A DNA stretch of 64,000 nt from Syngnathus acus (lineage: Eukaryota > Chordata > Actinopteri > Syngnathiformes > Syngnathidae), in NCBI RefSeq assembly GCF_901709675.1, contig NC_051100.1, positions 2,976,001 through 3,040,000 of the forward strand, given 5' to 3'. A model generated the notes under the pieces. That model made no database searches and was not told the origin of the DNA. It saw only the letters and a program-made list of their open reading frames with translations. How positions within the stretch are numbered: the stretch's first letter is position 1; every line of letters starts with the position of its first letter. Below, piece by piece: positions 42,001 through 64,000 of this stretch. A program made the position numbers and the translations under genes.

Positions 42001-45000
42001 CAGAGGTGCTGTTGAGTCACAACGCAAGGTGAAAAACATCGTAAGAAAATCACGTTGAAAGAACCGATTACGAGTTCATTGATTGCTCGGATTTCTGTCA
42101 ATTGAGTTGTTGATTCATTGCGTCTTGAAGAAATTGCCGCCAAACAAAGTGTGCAACTTTTTTTTTTTCTTATGACTGATAGTGGATAATTCCGAGTATT
42201 CAGGGAAAAAAAACATCTTAAAGTATCGGTCTGACACGGGTGGAATCTCCTTCTTAACAGAACTGGGAAATCAAAGTAAATGATAGAACTATAAACTAAT
42301 GAATATAAATGTTTTAAAAGACATTCAAAACCTTTGTGAAAAAGGAAAAAAAACGATACAATTCCAAATCCGTTATTTCCCCATTATGAATATTTAACAT
42401 CACTGTAAATAACTGCATTTCACCATGTAAACAAATGTCATGAGCCTACAATTTCAATTTGACAGCGTGAAATCACAAGAGCTTCGCTTACCTGAGCAGA
42501 TCAATTTCATCAGCATGAACTCACAGTGCTTCCTCCCAGCACATCTCAATGGGCAGGAAGCCGACTTCAACTGCTCGCCGACACACGCGGATGCTGCTAG
42601 TGCTCCGATCGCCACGAACGCCGCTGAGGATGGAGGGAGGGAGTCAAATGGAGGAGAGAAACAGAGAGAGAAATAGAGAAGGCAAAATAAAACATGGAGA
42701 AAAAAAAAACAATCAACACAGAGCATGGAGATGGACGAACATGATGGCAGGATGTGAAGGAGGCGTGCGGCATCCCAGCCTGCTGTTTATAAAGCCTCAG
42801 GCACACTACTGTATGTGTGTGTGTGTGTGTGCCCTGCAATTGTTCATCCTCTTGTCTTTGCATGCTGCTGCGGCACAATTTATGACTAAATAGGCGAATT
42901 GCAGAGTAGCTCACTATGCAATTCATGAGAAAATAGAGTCTAGTGCCTTGAGCTGCACGGCTACGTTAAATTAGCTCTCCCTATTAAATCATTGTGTTTC
43001 CGCCTTGGCCACCAGGGGAGCAGTATAATACTGATATACAGATACACAATACATAGAGACGGTCACAAGTCCTTAGTAATATTTTTTATTTTTTTTGCAG
43101 AAGATAAAGAATATACGCCTGTGGGGATTGTCACATTGATCATGATCGTTTCAAATTAACACAGTTTTTACTACTACTACTCCTACTACTAATAATAAAT
43201 TATATTTATATTGCACTTTACATTGCAAAGAATCTCAAAGTGCTACAGAAACGCTTTTTACTTATTGCTGATCAGCCGCTGGATTTAAAGAAATTGGCGG
43301 AAATCTGATTTGATTTAATTTGTGTTTATATGAGTGTGTGAGTCCATTTTGGATGTGAATGTATGTTTTGTATTGCCGTCTGTTGGAACATGGCCGCAGG
43401 CTTTAAATCAGCCGTGTCAATCTCATTTTTGTACTCAGTTAGCCTCCGTTATGGCTGTCAATTATATACAAGATATCTTATATAATGTCATTATATACAG
43501 AATAGGCTACACAACAAACTGATGAATAACTAGCTTTGAAATCATACACGACACTAAATACTGTTCAAATATTTTAAAAAGATGCATGGTAATAAAAATT
43601 GTTAGCAATATCTGTAGTTTTTAAAAGTGAAGAAAATTTGCAATTTTAGTATTGGTACGTGCACAATTTGTCTTCGTAGTTATACCAGTCAGAATACGAC
43701 GAGGTTAAACGCGGCACTCATTTGTTTCGTGATCAAAAAAAACAAAAAAGAAACAAATTGAATTGACTTGCCGACTGCCTGTGGCAATCCCGCTGGCAGG
43801 CGGCTTCACTTTAGAACGCTGCGGTTCGGTTTCCATTGAAGATAATGAAATGATTACCGATTCTAATTATCGCGCATATTCTAATGATCGCCCAGTTTGT
43901 GTTAGCGATGACATATAAATAAAAAACATTAGGACTGATTTGACAGCACGATTCGACGTGCTGTCAGAATTCTGACTTTGACGTGAGAATTCCCATTTTC
44001 TGACTGTAAAGTCAGAATTCTGACTTTATTCTCAGAATTCTGACTTTAAAGTGGGAAATACAGATTTGATCAAGTGTTAGCTAAATTAGACAAATGACAT
44101 TTCAATTTGCGCTCGTATTTTTCCTCCAGTTAGCTGCTGATGCTAAAAGATGCTAAAGGGGGAAGCAGCAGACAGGAAAGGGCACAAAAGGGAATCGGCC
44201 CTGTCCTGAAGGTTTAGCATCACTCCATCATGTGCCAGGTATTCTCTATGCGTGTGCGCTTCCTCATCCATCTCCTCCCAGATCAGCCTGACAGTCCATT
44301 AGGACCACACGTCGCCCTCATCCATTCACAGCGACAGGCCGACTTATCTCCAAACGGGGAGCGGATAGACGGTGTGTGCGTTTCGCTGTGACGGCAAGGG
44401 TCCCGCTGATGGGCGCTCGGTGAGGAGGTCAGCGGTCAGAGCCTTTGAGATCACTTTTAATGCGGCCTGTCCCCTTTTCAAATAGCAGTAGGATCATTTT
44501 CATTGATAAAAGAGCGAGCGAACGCTTTGAGATTGGTGTGTAACGCTGACATTTACATTAGAACAACGCCAAAGCCACTTTGAAGAAGAGATTTCGCTTG
44601 GTGCTGGGGGGGGATGGGAAACCCACGCTCACATACCGACAATGCGAACCCGGTGGTATTCGCACAAAAGCGTCCGGCAGCCTTTCTGTCAGGTCCGCGA
44701 ACGTCAACGCACTTTGCGGCTCCAACGAGAGAGTTTCAAAGTGTGTGGGAGGAAGAGGAGAGCAACTGGCTGAGCCAAAAATCACTACAACACGCCTACG
44801 ATATGCCGGTGTTTGTTGTGTGTGTGTGTGCGTGTGTAGGTGCGTGTCTGTGTTTAGTTTCACTTCATTTCACCATTGCATATTTTTTTACTCTTGTAAT
44901 TTTCCATTTTTTTCCCCTTAGAAATACAAAAATGCAAAGACAGAATTTCAATGCAAAATATACAAACCACAAACAACTTCAAATGGTAGACGGCCTTTGT

Positions 45001-45462
45001 TAAAAACAGCTTAATCACTTAATGAGGTATGAATCTGTAGAATTTCACAGGGTGGCAGCTGTGAGCTGACTCATTTAACAGGCATTTTAATGTGATTGGT
45101 TAATTCCGAACATAGCTTTATCCCAGCTAGGAGGGTGTGGACCGTTTTACAACTACATTACTTTCTTTATTTTTATAACAATTTATAAGTATAATGATAG
45201 AAACAGTTTTGAATTGCTTTGTCTTGGTCTCCATTTTTTATGTTACAAAACCTGACATAAGAACAGGGGTGTGTAAACTTTTTCTCACTTTCAAATGTTG
45301 CTCACCAAACACGCTTAAACTGCTTTGTGTTTTTGTATTCTTTCATTTCATGATGCACCGCAATGTCATTCACATGATGAAGAGACGCAAATGACACACA
45401 CACACACACACCCACGTCATCGAGCCACGCTTACCTATGTAGACATCCGAGCGGCTGCTCAT
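36041..45462 (-). CDS. bean1: BEAN1-like NEDD4-binding membrane protein
   Basis: Minus strand. Secure exons are 37716-37450, 37373-37238 and 36383-36041. They encode a transmembrane segment (SLLVSPLVVAGIVIGLVLFL and SCVTIIVGSLRKD), then RLRNPHLRASYG, LYPDSPPRYDECVGPG and a tail with PPPYSL, APPYEV and VPPYEA PPxY motifs, ending SGISQIS. BEAN1 binds NEDD4-family ubiquitin ligases through PPxY. The middle intron is only 76 bp. I propose two 5' exons, 45462-45435 and 42623-42492, because their phases and frames join: MSSRSDVYI + AAFVAIGALAASACVGEQ...LICS + ATSPPMTALE. That would give 301 residues, a signal-peptide-like start and a Cys-containing ectodomain. Against it, the acceptor at 37717 has a purine-rich tract. 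The alternative is a start at the ATG at 37729 (MQTTATSPPM) with a 5' UTR exon using the better acceptor near 37747. Confidence 0.75.
37747..37970 (-). other. Possible alternative 5' exon of the bean1-like gene
   Basis: A minus-strand open stretch from an ATG at about 37922 (MTSRHTALSLFLLATRRL) ends shortly after a ccttTCAG acceptor-like site. It is not in frame with the membrane segment. It may be untranslated leader or intron. Confidence 0.25.
37975..42491. other. Long non-coding stretch (proposed bean1 intron 2)
   Basis: AT-rich, with a CA-rich patch at about 38066-38120, T runs (38160-38175) and one CTCF-like core at 38939-38956. No coding exon with paired splice sites was recognised on either strand. 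Confidence 0.4.
43097..43118 (-). repeat. Copy 3 of the 22-bp dispersed element end
   Basis: Its reverse complement matches 6521-6542 and 22607-22628 at 20 of 22 positions. Confidence 0.65.
43962..44050. repeat. Palindromic gtcagaattctgac repeat block
   Basis: Several copies of TCAGAATTCTGA occur in both arms. 44007-44028 is a perfect 22-bp palindrome centred on GAATTC. Similar blocks are scattered in fish genomes. Confidence 0.85.
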
Positions 45463-46476
45463 GAGCTTTGCGTGCTTGTTTGTATCGTCACAGCAACATG
45501 GACGCCACGTGAGGCTGGTTCCCACCTCTCGGGACGTGGCCCACCTCCTCGGAATAGCTTCGTTAGCGGTCAAACTGGCTCTTCTTCTTCCTCCTTCCTT
45601 CTTTCGTTCCTTCTCGGTCTTTTTTCACATCGGCGCAGGAGCACGGCACGGCGCCTGTACCGACCCTCCTCTCTTTGTCTGCCTTCTCGTTTTTCTTCTT
45701 CTTTGCGTGTCCTTCCCCGCAGGATAGTCTACTTCAGCATCATCAGCATCCCAGCAGCATCCTCCTCCTCATCCTCCTCATCGTTCTTACCGTCGTGTTG
45801 AGCACTGGCGCCCCCCAGCGGTAATAGTCTGGTGGTGCCGTCTTGCTGGTCACATAAAGCGTTAGATGAAATATCGAATATGAAAATATAAAATAAAATA
45901 TAAACAACTCAGGCATTATTAGTCAATTTCATAGTAGTTGTTTTTTATTCAAATGCAACAAGCAGTCCTCATGTTCAAAATATGAAAATGAAAATGTGTT
46001 CTTTTTTACTTCCCCAAAATTCTAAACTATATATGTTAACAAAAACATTTTATTATGAATTTATGTCATTTTTCATATTGTTTTGTGGAAGCAGAAAACA
46101 ATGAAAACATTTGTTTTGGATAAAAAGTTTTTTTTTTTAAGGAAAACGCACAATGTGTTTTACTCACTGTAACAACACTGATGTTATCTGACGTTGTAAC
46201 ACCGAGGGATGAATTTTCAAGTGTCCAGGTTCTTATAAGACTCTGTGGTCATATAGTACTCCATTGTGCGTGGATGCGTGTACACACCAAAGTTGACCTC
46301 GATTTCCAGTTAAGGTGCGAGGCGCCCAGTGGAATGTAATAAGCTCCTGCAAAGGTGTGTCTTCCCATACACATCCAGCAGTCTTCAACGTTTCCCAGCA
46401 TTTTACTTTGCACCCTGCACAACATCTCAGGCTACTTCTGCAGTAGGCTTCCTCCCCCGATTTTCTGCTTTTGGAG
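45463..46476. promoter_or_regulatory. Divergent region between the bean1-like gene and the arylsulfatase
   Basis: About 1 kb separates the proposed bean1 start (minus) from the arylsulfatase ATG (plus). The bean1-proximal half is TCC/TTC-rich and moderately GC-rich. A strong CTCF-like core lies at 45806-45822. The arylsulfatase side is AT-rich. Promoter assignment is inferred from gene geometry. Confidence 0.35.
45806..45822 (-). promoter_or_regulatory. CTCF-like core motif
   Basis: The minus strand reads CCGCTGGGGGGCGCCAG, close to the CTCF consensus (CCGC-nGG-GGGC-GC). Confidence 0.45.
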
Positions 46477-48529
46477 ATGAAGAGAAGAATCTGCTACGCG
46501 TTTCTCCTGGCGATCTGGTTCTCAGGCTACCGGGCCGATCCCCCGGCGCCGCATCTGATTTTTATCATGGCGGATGATCAGGGTTACGGCGACGTCGGCT
46601 ACCACGGCTCGGACATCCGCACGCCCGTCTTGGATCGGTTGGCGGCGGAGGGAGTGAAACTGGAAAATTATTACGTTCAACCCATCTGCTCGCCCTCTCG
46701 GAGTCAACTCATGACAGGACGGTCAGTAACAGTTTTTTTTTTTTTTTTAAATACACAATTCCATGTCATTTCAAATTGATTATTGCCACTTTTGGTTCAA
46801 AATTAGTCAAGCTAAACAGAACAAAAATAATTATTTAAGGAATGCATGTAAACAGCTAGCTTAATGCTAATGGGAATTGCAAAATGCCATCGTCCAGCTA
46901 GCATCTATCTATTGTCTTAACCCTGTAAAAAAAAAATTTATGATTGGGGATTTACTTGTAGACGTCAAAGTCTCTCCAAAATTGTTGTACGTCAAAGCAC
47001 TGTTGACCATTCTGTGAAATTATTTCCTAAATTCACGGCAGTTTTTCTTTTCTTGTCAGCTACCAAATTCACACGGGCTTGCAGCATTCAATCATCCGTC
47101 CACGTCAACCCCTCTGCCTCCCCCCGGACGTCCCCACCCTGCCCGAGCGTCTGTCGGAGGCGGGTTACGCCACGCACATGGTGGGGAAATGGCACCTGGG
47201 CTTCTGCAGGCCCGGCTGCTCGCCCACGGCACGAGGCTTCCGCAGCTTCCTGGGCACGCTCACCGGTAGCGGAGACCATTTCTCCTATCAGAGCTGTGAC
47301 AATGCCGAAGCTTGTGGATTTGACCTGCATGACGGAGATACACCGGCGTGGGACATGGCGGGAAATTACTCCACTCTGCTTTATATTGACAGGTGAGAGT
47401 TGCAGTTCTTGGAAATCTTCATGACCTAACATGGCCCATCCTTCCCAACAGAGTGAAGCAGATCCTGAGAAGTCACAACTCTAGCACGCCCCTCTTCCTC
47501 TACCTTTCCTTGCAAGCCGCCCACACACCCCTGCAGGCACCTGACCACTTCCTGGACTTGTACCCGTCCCAGAGCAATCGCATCCGCCGTCACTACGCGG
47601 CCATGCTCAGCTGCTTGGACCACGGCGTGGGTCAAGTGGTCGACCAGCTGAAGGCGAGCGGTCTTTATGAAAACTCCGTTGTGATCTACTCGTCCGATAA
47701 CGGTGGGCAGCCTCTGTCCGGAGGAAGCAACTGGCCGCTTCGGGGCGGCAAAGGGACATACTGGGAGGGCGGCATCCGGGCGGTGGGATTTGTCCACAGT
47801 CCCCTCCTGAAGGTCAAGGGGGTGGTCAGCAAGGCGCTTATCCACGTCTCGGATTGGTACCCGACGTTGTTGTCACTGGCTGGTGCCCCGCAGTCCCACC
47901 GAGGATTGGACGGTCACGACGTTTGGGGCGCCATCAGCGAGGGGCTCCCCTCACCTCGCACGGAAATCCTCTTCAACATCGACCCGGTCTCCAGGAAACC
48001 CGGGGAGCCCTACGACAAGGCTTTGGTGCTCAACGGCTTCGGGATCTGGGACACGGCGGTGAGGGCGGCGATCCGCGCCGGGGATTGGAAGCTACTGACC
48101 GGAAACGTGGGCGACGGCGACTGGACGCCACCGCGAGCCAACAACGACGGTCCGGAGCGCTGGCAGGGCCTGGAGAAGCGGCGCAACGAGGTGGGCAAGT
48201 CGGTATGGCTGTTCAACGTCTCCTCCGACCCTTACGAGAGGTGCGACATGGCCCGAGCTCGGCCGGAGATCGTCAAGCATCTCCTGAACCGGCTGGCGGA
48301 GTACAACCGCACCGCAGTGGTGCCGAGAAACCCACCCGACGACCCCATGGCGGACCCCGAGCTGCACGGCGGGGTGTGGGGACCCTGGCTGGGACTGGAG
48401 GGACAAGATGGAGATGAGGTTGGCAGAAAAAGCAGGGCGACAAGAGTCAAGCAATGCAAGTTGTGCAAATTAAAAGCGCTCTTTAAAAAGGTGAGGTCGC
48501 GTCTGCAGAAGAACGCCGTGTTCTTCTGA
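46477..48529 (+). CDS. Arylsulfatase, ARSI/ARSJ class
   Basis: Three exons: 46477-46721, 47060-47392 and 47452-48529. They total 1656 nt and give 551 residues (ARSI about 569). The signal peptide is [20 protein letters not shown]. The metal-site Asp pair is in [16 protein letters not shown] (D33, D34). The formylglycine motif is Cys71 in [12 protein letters not shown], so the catalytic cysteine and C-x-P-S-R are intact. Further conserved blocks are [66 protein letters not shown] and [14 protein letters not shown], and the C-terminal basic [19 protein letters not shown]. It is a secreted or lysosomal sulfate-ester hydrolase that needs SUMF1 activation; its substrate is not known. Some blocks favour ARSJ ([14 protein letters not shown]) and others ARSI (SRSQL, CKLCKL tail), so no symbol is given. 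The in-frame TTG two codons upstream is not used as the start. Confidence 0.92.
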
Positions 48530-48662
48530 GGACATCGTGTTCTGCTACAGCCAAAGACATTGCGGGGGGGGACCTTAAAAGGTCCAAACAAAATGTAGTA
48601 TTCTGTCATCAGATGTCAAACACTCGATTTGGGACTTATGATATACGTACAGTGCTTAACAA

Positions 48663-48668
48663 AATAAA
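48663..48668 (+). terminator. Candidate polyadenylation signal of the arylsulfatase
   Basis: AATAAA 134 bp after the stop codon. Confidence 0.45.
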
Positions 48669-51600
48669 CCACACCTATTTAATTCCCTCAGGAAAACGTT
48701 TTCATCACCAGGTAGCTATTTAGCGGCTAGCACGTGATACAGCTACCGCAGAAAATGCCTCTCGTCCGTCTTGTTTATGAATATTCAGCTATCCTCATTT
48801 GCCGATTCTGGTCAATTCCCACGACAGCCACCCACCATCAGTCCCTCAGCTACCCTCTCTGCAGCTCCCCCTCCGTTTCCTCATCCTACTCATTTTTGTC
48901 TTGCGCACGGATCGAGACACACTTTCATAATCAAGGTTTGTAACGTATGTGTCATATCAGCATGTGCAAACAGCTCAATAAATTCACTGTAAATGACTTT
49001 AAACTTTCTTTTACCTCCTCACTCATTAGATTTGAAATGCCACCATTTTAGGGTGGTACAAATTGTAGAGATTATGTATATATGTTTGAAACCCGTATTT
49101 TAAATACAATGTTGACCAGACTTAAGTTTATTTGGCACACCTATAGGGTCATGTAGCCTCAAGAGTGCCCCCTGCTGGACATTAAAAACTCACACTTTTC
49201 CAACGTTAACAGGCTGTTTACTGAAAGGCCATATACATTTAAAGCCCAACATATTTTCCAGTACATAGAAAAATATTGCTTACTCTTGTGATTCTTACTA
49301 ACTGACTAACCAAAGCTTGTTAACTGCCTGTTTCAAAGGACAAGAAAAAAGACATTGCTGGCTGAGACTTTTGAGTTGGATGCCCACACGAGCCTTTTCC
49401 AGTCTGCTTCGGATGGCCTGTGGAAATAAAGCACCGTCACATGCTGTAAATCACCAAGGAGATGTCACACAAACGCATGCCTACACACACACACACACAC
49501 ACACACAGGCGGGCGGGGAACACAATGCATTCAGTACGTGGGAGGGAGCTGTCGTATCCATTATTGGCTGATGCTCATTTAAACTTAACTGTGGCTTCTT
49601 CTTGTGATGCTCATTTTGTCAAGCTAGCCACATTCGAGCCAGTGAGAACTAGTTTGATTTTTTTTCCCCTCGTCATTTCCCCATCAGAGTAGTATGGCTG
49701 CAATATCATTTTTTTCTTTTTTACAGAAAGCATGATTTTCCCCAGATTGCAAACATCCATCAAATCTATTGATATTTCATGAAAGATGAGAAATAACATT
49801 AACTTACGCTAACATGCACTTGCACCCAAACTACTTTGCGAGTCTTTTATCAATCTCTGACTGACACTTTCTGGGATGGTGGCCGAGCGTTGCTCTGATG
49901 AATAACAAAAAGTGCTGATCCACAATGTATTTATTTTACATAAATGAACAACTTTTGGGTTAAAAAAAAAATAATTTCTGTAGTTTTTTGTCACTCTTGG
50001 GGTCGTTTTTTTATGTAGCTTTGCCACAGAGATGACAAATAATAATTGTAATTATTCATTTAAAAATGAATATTAATGGGGAAATTAAATTAATAGTCAT
50101 GCTCATTATTTTCACACTGCCAAAATACACAACGAAATGGCACAAAATAGTTTATTGTGGCTGTCGTTAGCTCAGAGCAATATTGTTTCCACTATCTCGA
50201 CCCTCTCATGTAGCTTCACATCAAACGTAGCAAAGCCTTTTGCGCTGTCAGCGGTCAGTGAAAGGAAAAAGCAAGAGTGTCCCTATGGCAGGCGGCCGCC
50301 AGGCGAGCTGCAAACATTTTTGCTGAATGACTCATTCTGGCCTCGGTCGGCAACACTGCTCTTACTGTGTCATCACAGCCGTGAAGTTTAGCCCAAAAGA
50401 GAAGCGCCGCGCGTTATTAATCAACAATAGTGGACTGCAGACTTGCACTGAGATGAACGATTTGACAAAATAGACAACATTTCTGTATCGGGTTTCCCGA
50501 TTGTCAAATAACCTCCACTCTAAAAACAAAACGGCGAGCGAAGGGGAAGAACATTCTTATCAGCAAACTTACTGACTCACTCGGCTGTCTTTCCATCTGC
50601 AGTCACATGACTTTGAATTTCTGTGTGCTTCCCCCCCCCTCCCCCATGCTTTACTGCATGTGTACACATGCGTGTAGTCCACTGACTTACGAGTGACCTC
50701 ATCCTGCCCTGCAGACAGCTCATCTAGTAATGGAGGCACACGGAAGAAGTGATTATTTCATCACGGTTCATGGTGTGTATAAATCATGACAATAACACAA
50801 TGAAATTCCACGATTGAAGAAGTGAAAATGAAATATACTGGAAATATTCTTCATTGGAAAGAATCTCTAGGAGAAAAATTCCATACACATGCTCTCACAA
50901 CTCCCTCCCTTCTAGCCTTCTTGCGTTAAAGTTGTGTTTCACGTACGGGAAAGTCTGTTCTGGAAACTCACCAGCCGAAGCTCCTCCACTCCAGACATGC
51001 TGAAAACATTTACAGATTTATTTTTCTTTCGTAATGGTGTGAAGCGTAAGGCCTAAAAAGAGGCAGATGGGTACAAGCGGTCGCAGGCCTGGCTTGTTAA
51101 GCACGTCACAGCCTTCAGGGTGACACTAATGCGCTGTGACACTACAGCGACCGGGCGTTTCTCGTATAGCAAGCCGAGACATAAATTAGCACGACTTCGT
51201 CATTGTGGGGTTATTGCCTCATTTCGGAGTGTTACGAGCTAGTCCCAGCGCTAATGTACTCTACTACTCAGCAGTGTAGTCTCAAGACAGTCTTAAACCA
51301 CCCCAATTTTCTGTCTCATCATGATGATTTTTACCCAAATCTTTTGTTCATAATTATGTCCTCTGAAGGCGCTGATGGTATTGAAATATTTTTTTATGAG
51401 AACAAATTGAAAGTATCATTCATTATTCATGGGGTCTGTTTTGGTGTCAGTGCAGCAAAACATTCAAATATTGCTGCATTCATCTCAGATGGTTCAAATG
51501 AAGTCTTTGGCTCCAATAGCTGATCTCTAGTCAGATTAGTGTGTTTTAACAGGACTGTAGCAAGACTCAAACTGACCCTAAAGCTGCTGTTCATTTTAAA

Positions 51601-52201
51601 TCGTTGGATTGCACTACTACGGGCATAGACGAGCTCCGTGAAAGAGGTGTTACTCCGACTACTATTTGCTTTCACCAAGCAGAGATGCTGGTGAAGACGG
51701 GATGAGGCTCCAATCTATGTTGATGTTTTGTGTCAAACTGAACTCAAAGCAAAGAGTATTTTAAATGGACAAACATTTTGACGTCGTAGTGCCCCTTTGC
51801 TATCTTAATGCTAACCCATAAACGCCATAGACGAGCACACTAGCATCAAGCGTGGTGTTATACAGCAACATATATTTGAGCACAAAGTGTGAAGCAGCAC
51901 ACGTAGGACAATTGCTCTATATGACTATTACTCTGTTTTTACGAAATATGATATTATTGAGCGCTACTTTCTGGTGCAAATAGTCGTGCCGAATTCCACT
52001 CGCATCTCAAGGCATTACCGCCGATCGTCGTGTGACAGAGAGCCTCTTCGCGCTCATAGATGATCTTGGTAGGTTCCAGCTCCTCGCCCCTCCCCTCCCT
52101 GCGCGAAGCTCAAGCTTTCTCTGTGGTGTCTCTCCAGCCTTCCCACCTCGCAGCTTCCCGTCCATCCAGCCTGCACGATCCCCCCCCTTCTCCCCTGCAA
52201 C
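48669..52201. other. Intergenic stretch before camk2g
   Basis: AT-rich with a CA microsatellite at 49483-49507, a CTCF-like core at 49165-49178 and short C runs at 50630-50644. The last 200 bp become C/T-rich and GC-richer (about 52070-52200), consistent with the camk2g 5' UTR and core promoter. No coding exon recognised. Confidence 0.45.
49483..49507. repeat. CA microsatellite
   Basis: Uninterrupted AC dinucleotides between the arylsulfatase and camk2g. Confidence 0.95.
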
Positions 52202-63259
<11,058 letters not shown>

Positions 63260-64000
63260 GTAGGAAAGGTACTTGTCCCACTTTGGCCTTCTCAGCATGC
63301 TGTTTTTCTCTCACCGTTGTGGAAAAATGTCATTGCGAGCCAAAACAGCAGCACCTACAGGGGCCTGCCAACAGTCTTTTTTTCCATAAAATTCTGATGT
63401 GAGCCGTTTTTATTCATTCTATTATTAGAATCTGTACAATAAGGCGATATAAATTGTGCGGTAAATGTCCCCAGCCGGACTTTGGTCCAGCTAATCATAG
63501 GCTCCTCGAGGTGACCTTGCTACGTTAGCATAAGCGTGGTGTCCTACCAGAGAGACACATGGTGGCAATGACACGTAATCCTCTAATTAGTCTCAGGACC
63601 TCCTGAAAGGAGCTAATCTTCTTACAAGAAGAAAAAGAGGAGGAAGCCTTTCCGATCCTTGATCCTTGGCCAGGCTGCTTGCTGTCTGTCAACTGCTTTG
63701 ACCTGATGATGGTCATGACAACGATATTGGCTTTTTTTCCCTTGTCGACTGTGCTGAACATGAGCATTAGTGCATTTTAACTTTCTGTAGCCACGTGTGG
63801 AGGATGTTAGTGAGCCCAGGTTTTCATGTCGAACTCATAACCTCTAACCATAAATCATTAAGCCCAGACCCTTATCCATAGCACTAACCCAGTACTCAGA
63901 ACCGAACCCAACCCACTTGGTGATCTGTAAATTAGCCACTGTCAGTTAGGGCTCTTTTTTTTAAATACACTTTGCAGTCCTGTGCTGCCACCTACTGGCA
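63260..64000 (+). other. Right edge: camk2g intron
   Basis: After the donor at 63260 no further CaMKII exon (the KVRKQE or hub-domain block) is found before the window ends. A CTCF-like ccacctactggca word closes the window at 63985-64000. Confidence 0.5.

Larger units (their letters stand above)
42624..45434. other. Non-coding stretch (proposed bean1 intron 1)
   Basis: Contains the third copy of the 22-bp element (43097-43118), a CTCF-like core (43007-43024) and a palindromic repeat block (43962-44050). There is a GT microsatellite at 42811-42831 and GT-rich sequence at 44818-44850. No further exon seen. Confidence 0.4.

Noticed and set aside
47854-48417. 187-codon Arg-Gly-rich plus frame
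   Set aside because: Out-of-frame shadow of arylsulfatase exon 3.

Overview
The window is nuclear DNA from a ray-finned (teleost) fish. Vertebrate genes are split into short exons with GT-AG introns, and intergenic spaces are small. Several products are fish-typical, such as an ABCH-class transporter. AT-rich filler, CA/GT/CT microsatellites and tRNA-like fish repeats fill the rest. All gene models below were built by hand from exon homology, splice sites and phase, and every multi-exon model keeps frame across its junctions. The species cannot be named from the sequence.

Layout from left to right: (1) 67-3132, minus: 5' exons of an ABC transporter of the ABCH class, running off the left edge. 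(2) 3959-7371, plus: lgalsl (galectin-related protein), divergent from the first gene, with a long 3' UTR to about 10.4 kb. (3) 11024-12077, plus: ciao2b (cytosolic Fe-S assembly targeting factor), whose first intron looks like a U12-type AT-AC intron. (4) 18387-20613, plus: wipf1 (WASP-interacting protein). (5) 22015-26114, plus: gpr155 (lysosomal cholesterol sensor), which appears to end before the usual DEP domain. (6) 27297-29507, minus: tmem41a, convergent with gpr155. (7) 30397-30466, minus: an isolated signal-peptide exon. (8) 32499-34777, minus: a secreted, extremely acidic 532-residue protein built from a hexapeptide repeat encoded by an 18-bp minisatellite. (9) 36041-45462, minus: a bean1-like membrane protein with PPxY motifs and two newly proposed 5' exons. 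(10) 46477-48529, plus: an arylsulfatase of the ARSI/ARSJ class. (11) 52202-63259 and beyond, plus: camk2g, kinase domain and variable linker; the hub domain lies past the right edge.

The genes do not form an operon-like system; they are separately transcribed vertebrate genes. The order is informative: wipf1-gpr155 is a human 2q31 neighbour pair, ciao2b and bean1 are both human 16q22-region genes, and the arylsulfatase-CaMKII pair mirrors ARSI-CAMK2A and ARSJ-CAMK2D. The most unusual item is the acidic repeat protein at 32.5-34.8 kb. Nearly every hexapeptide carries an S-x-E or S-x-D site, as in phosphorylated, calcium-binding biomineral matrix proteins. The neighbouring orphan signal exon hints at a small tandem family.
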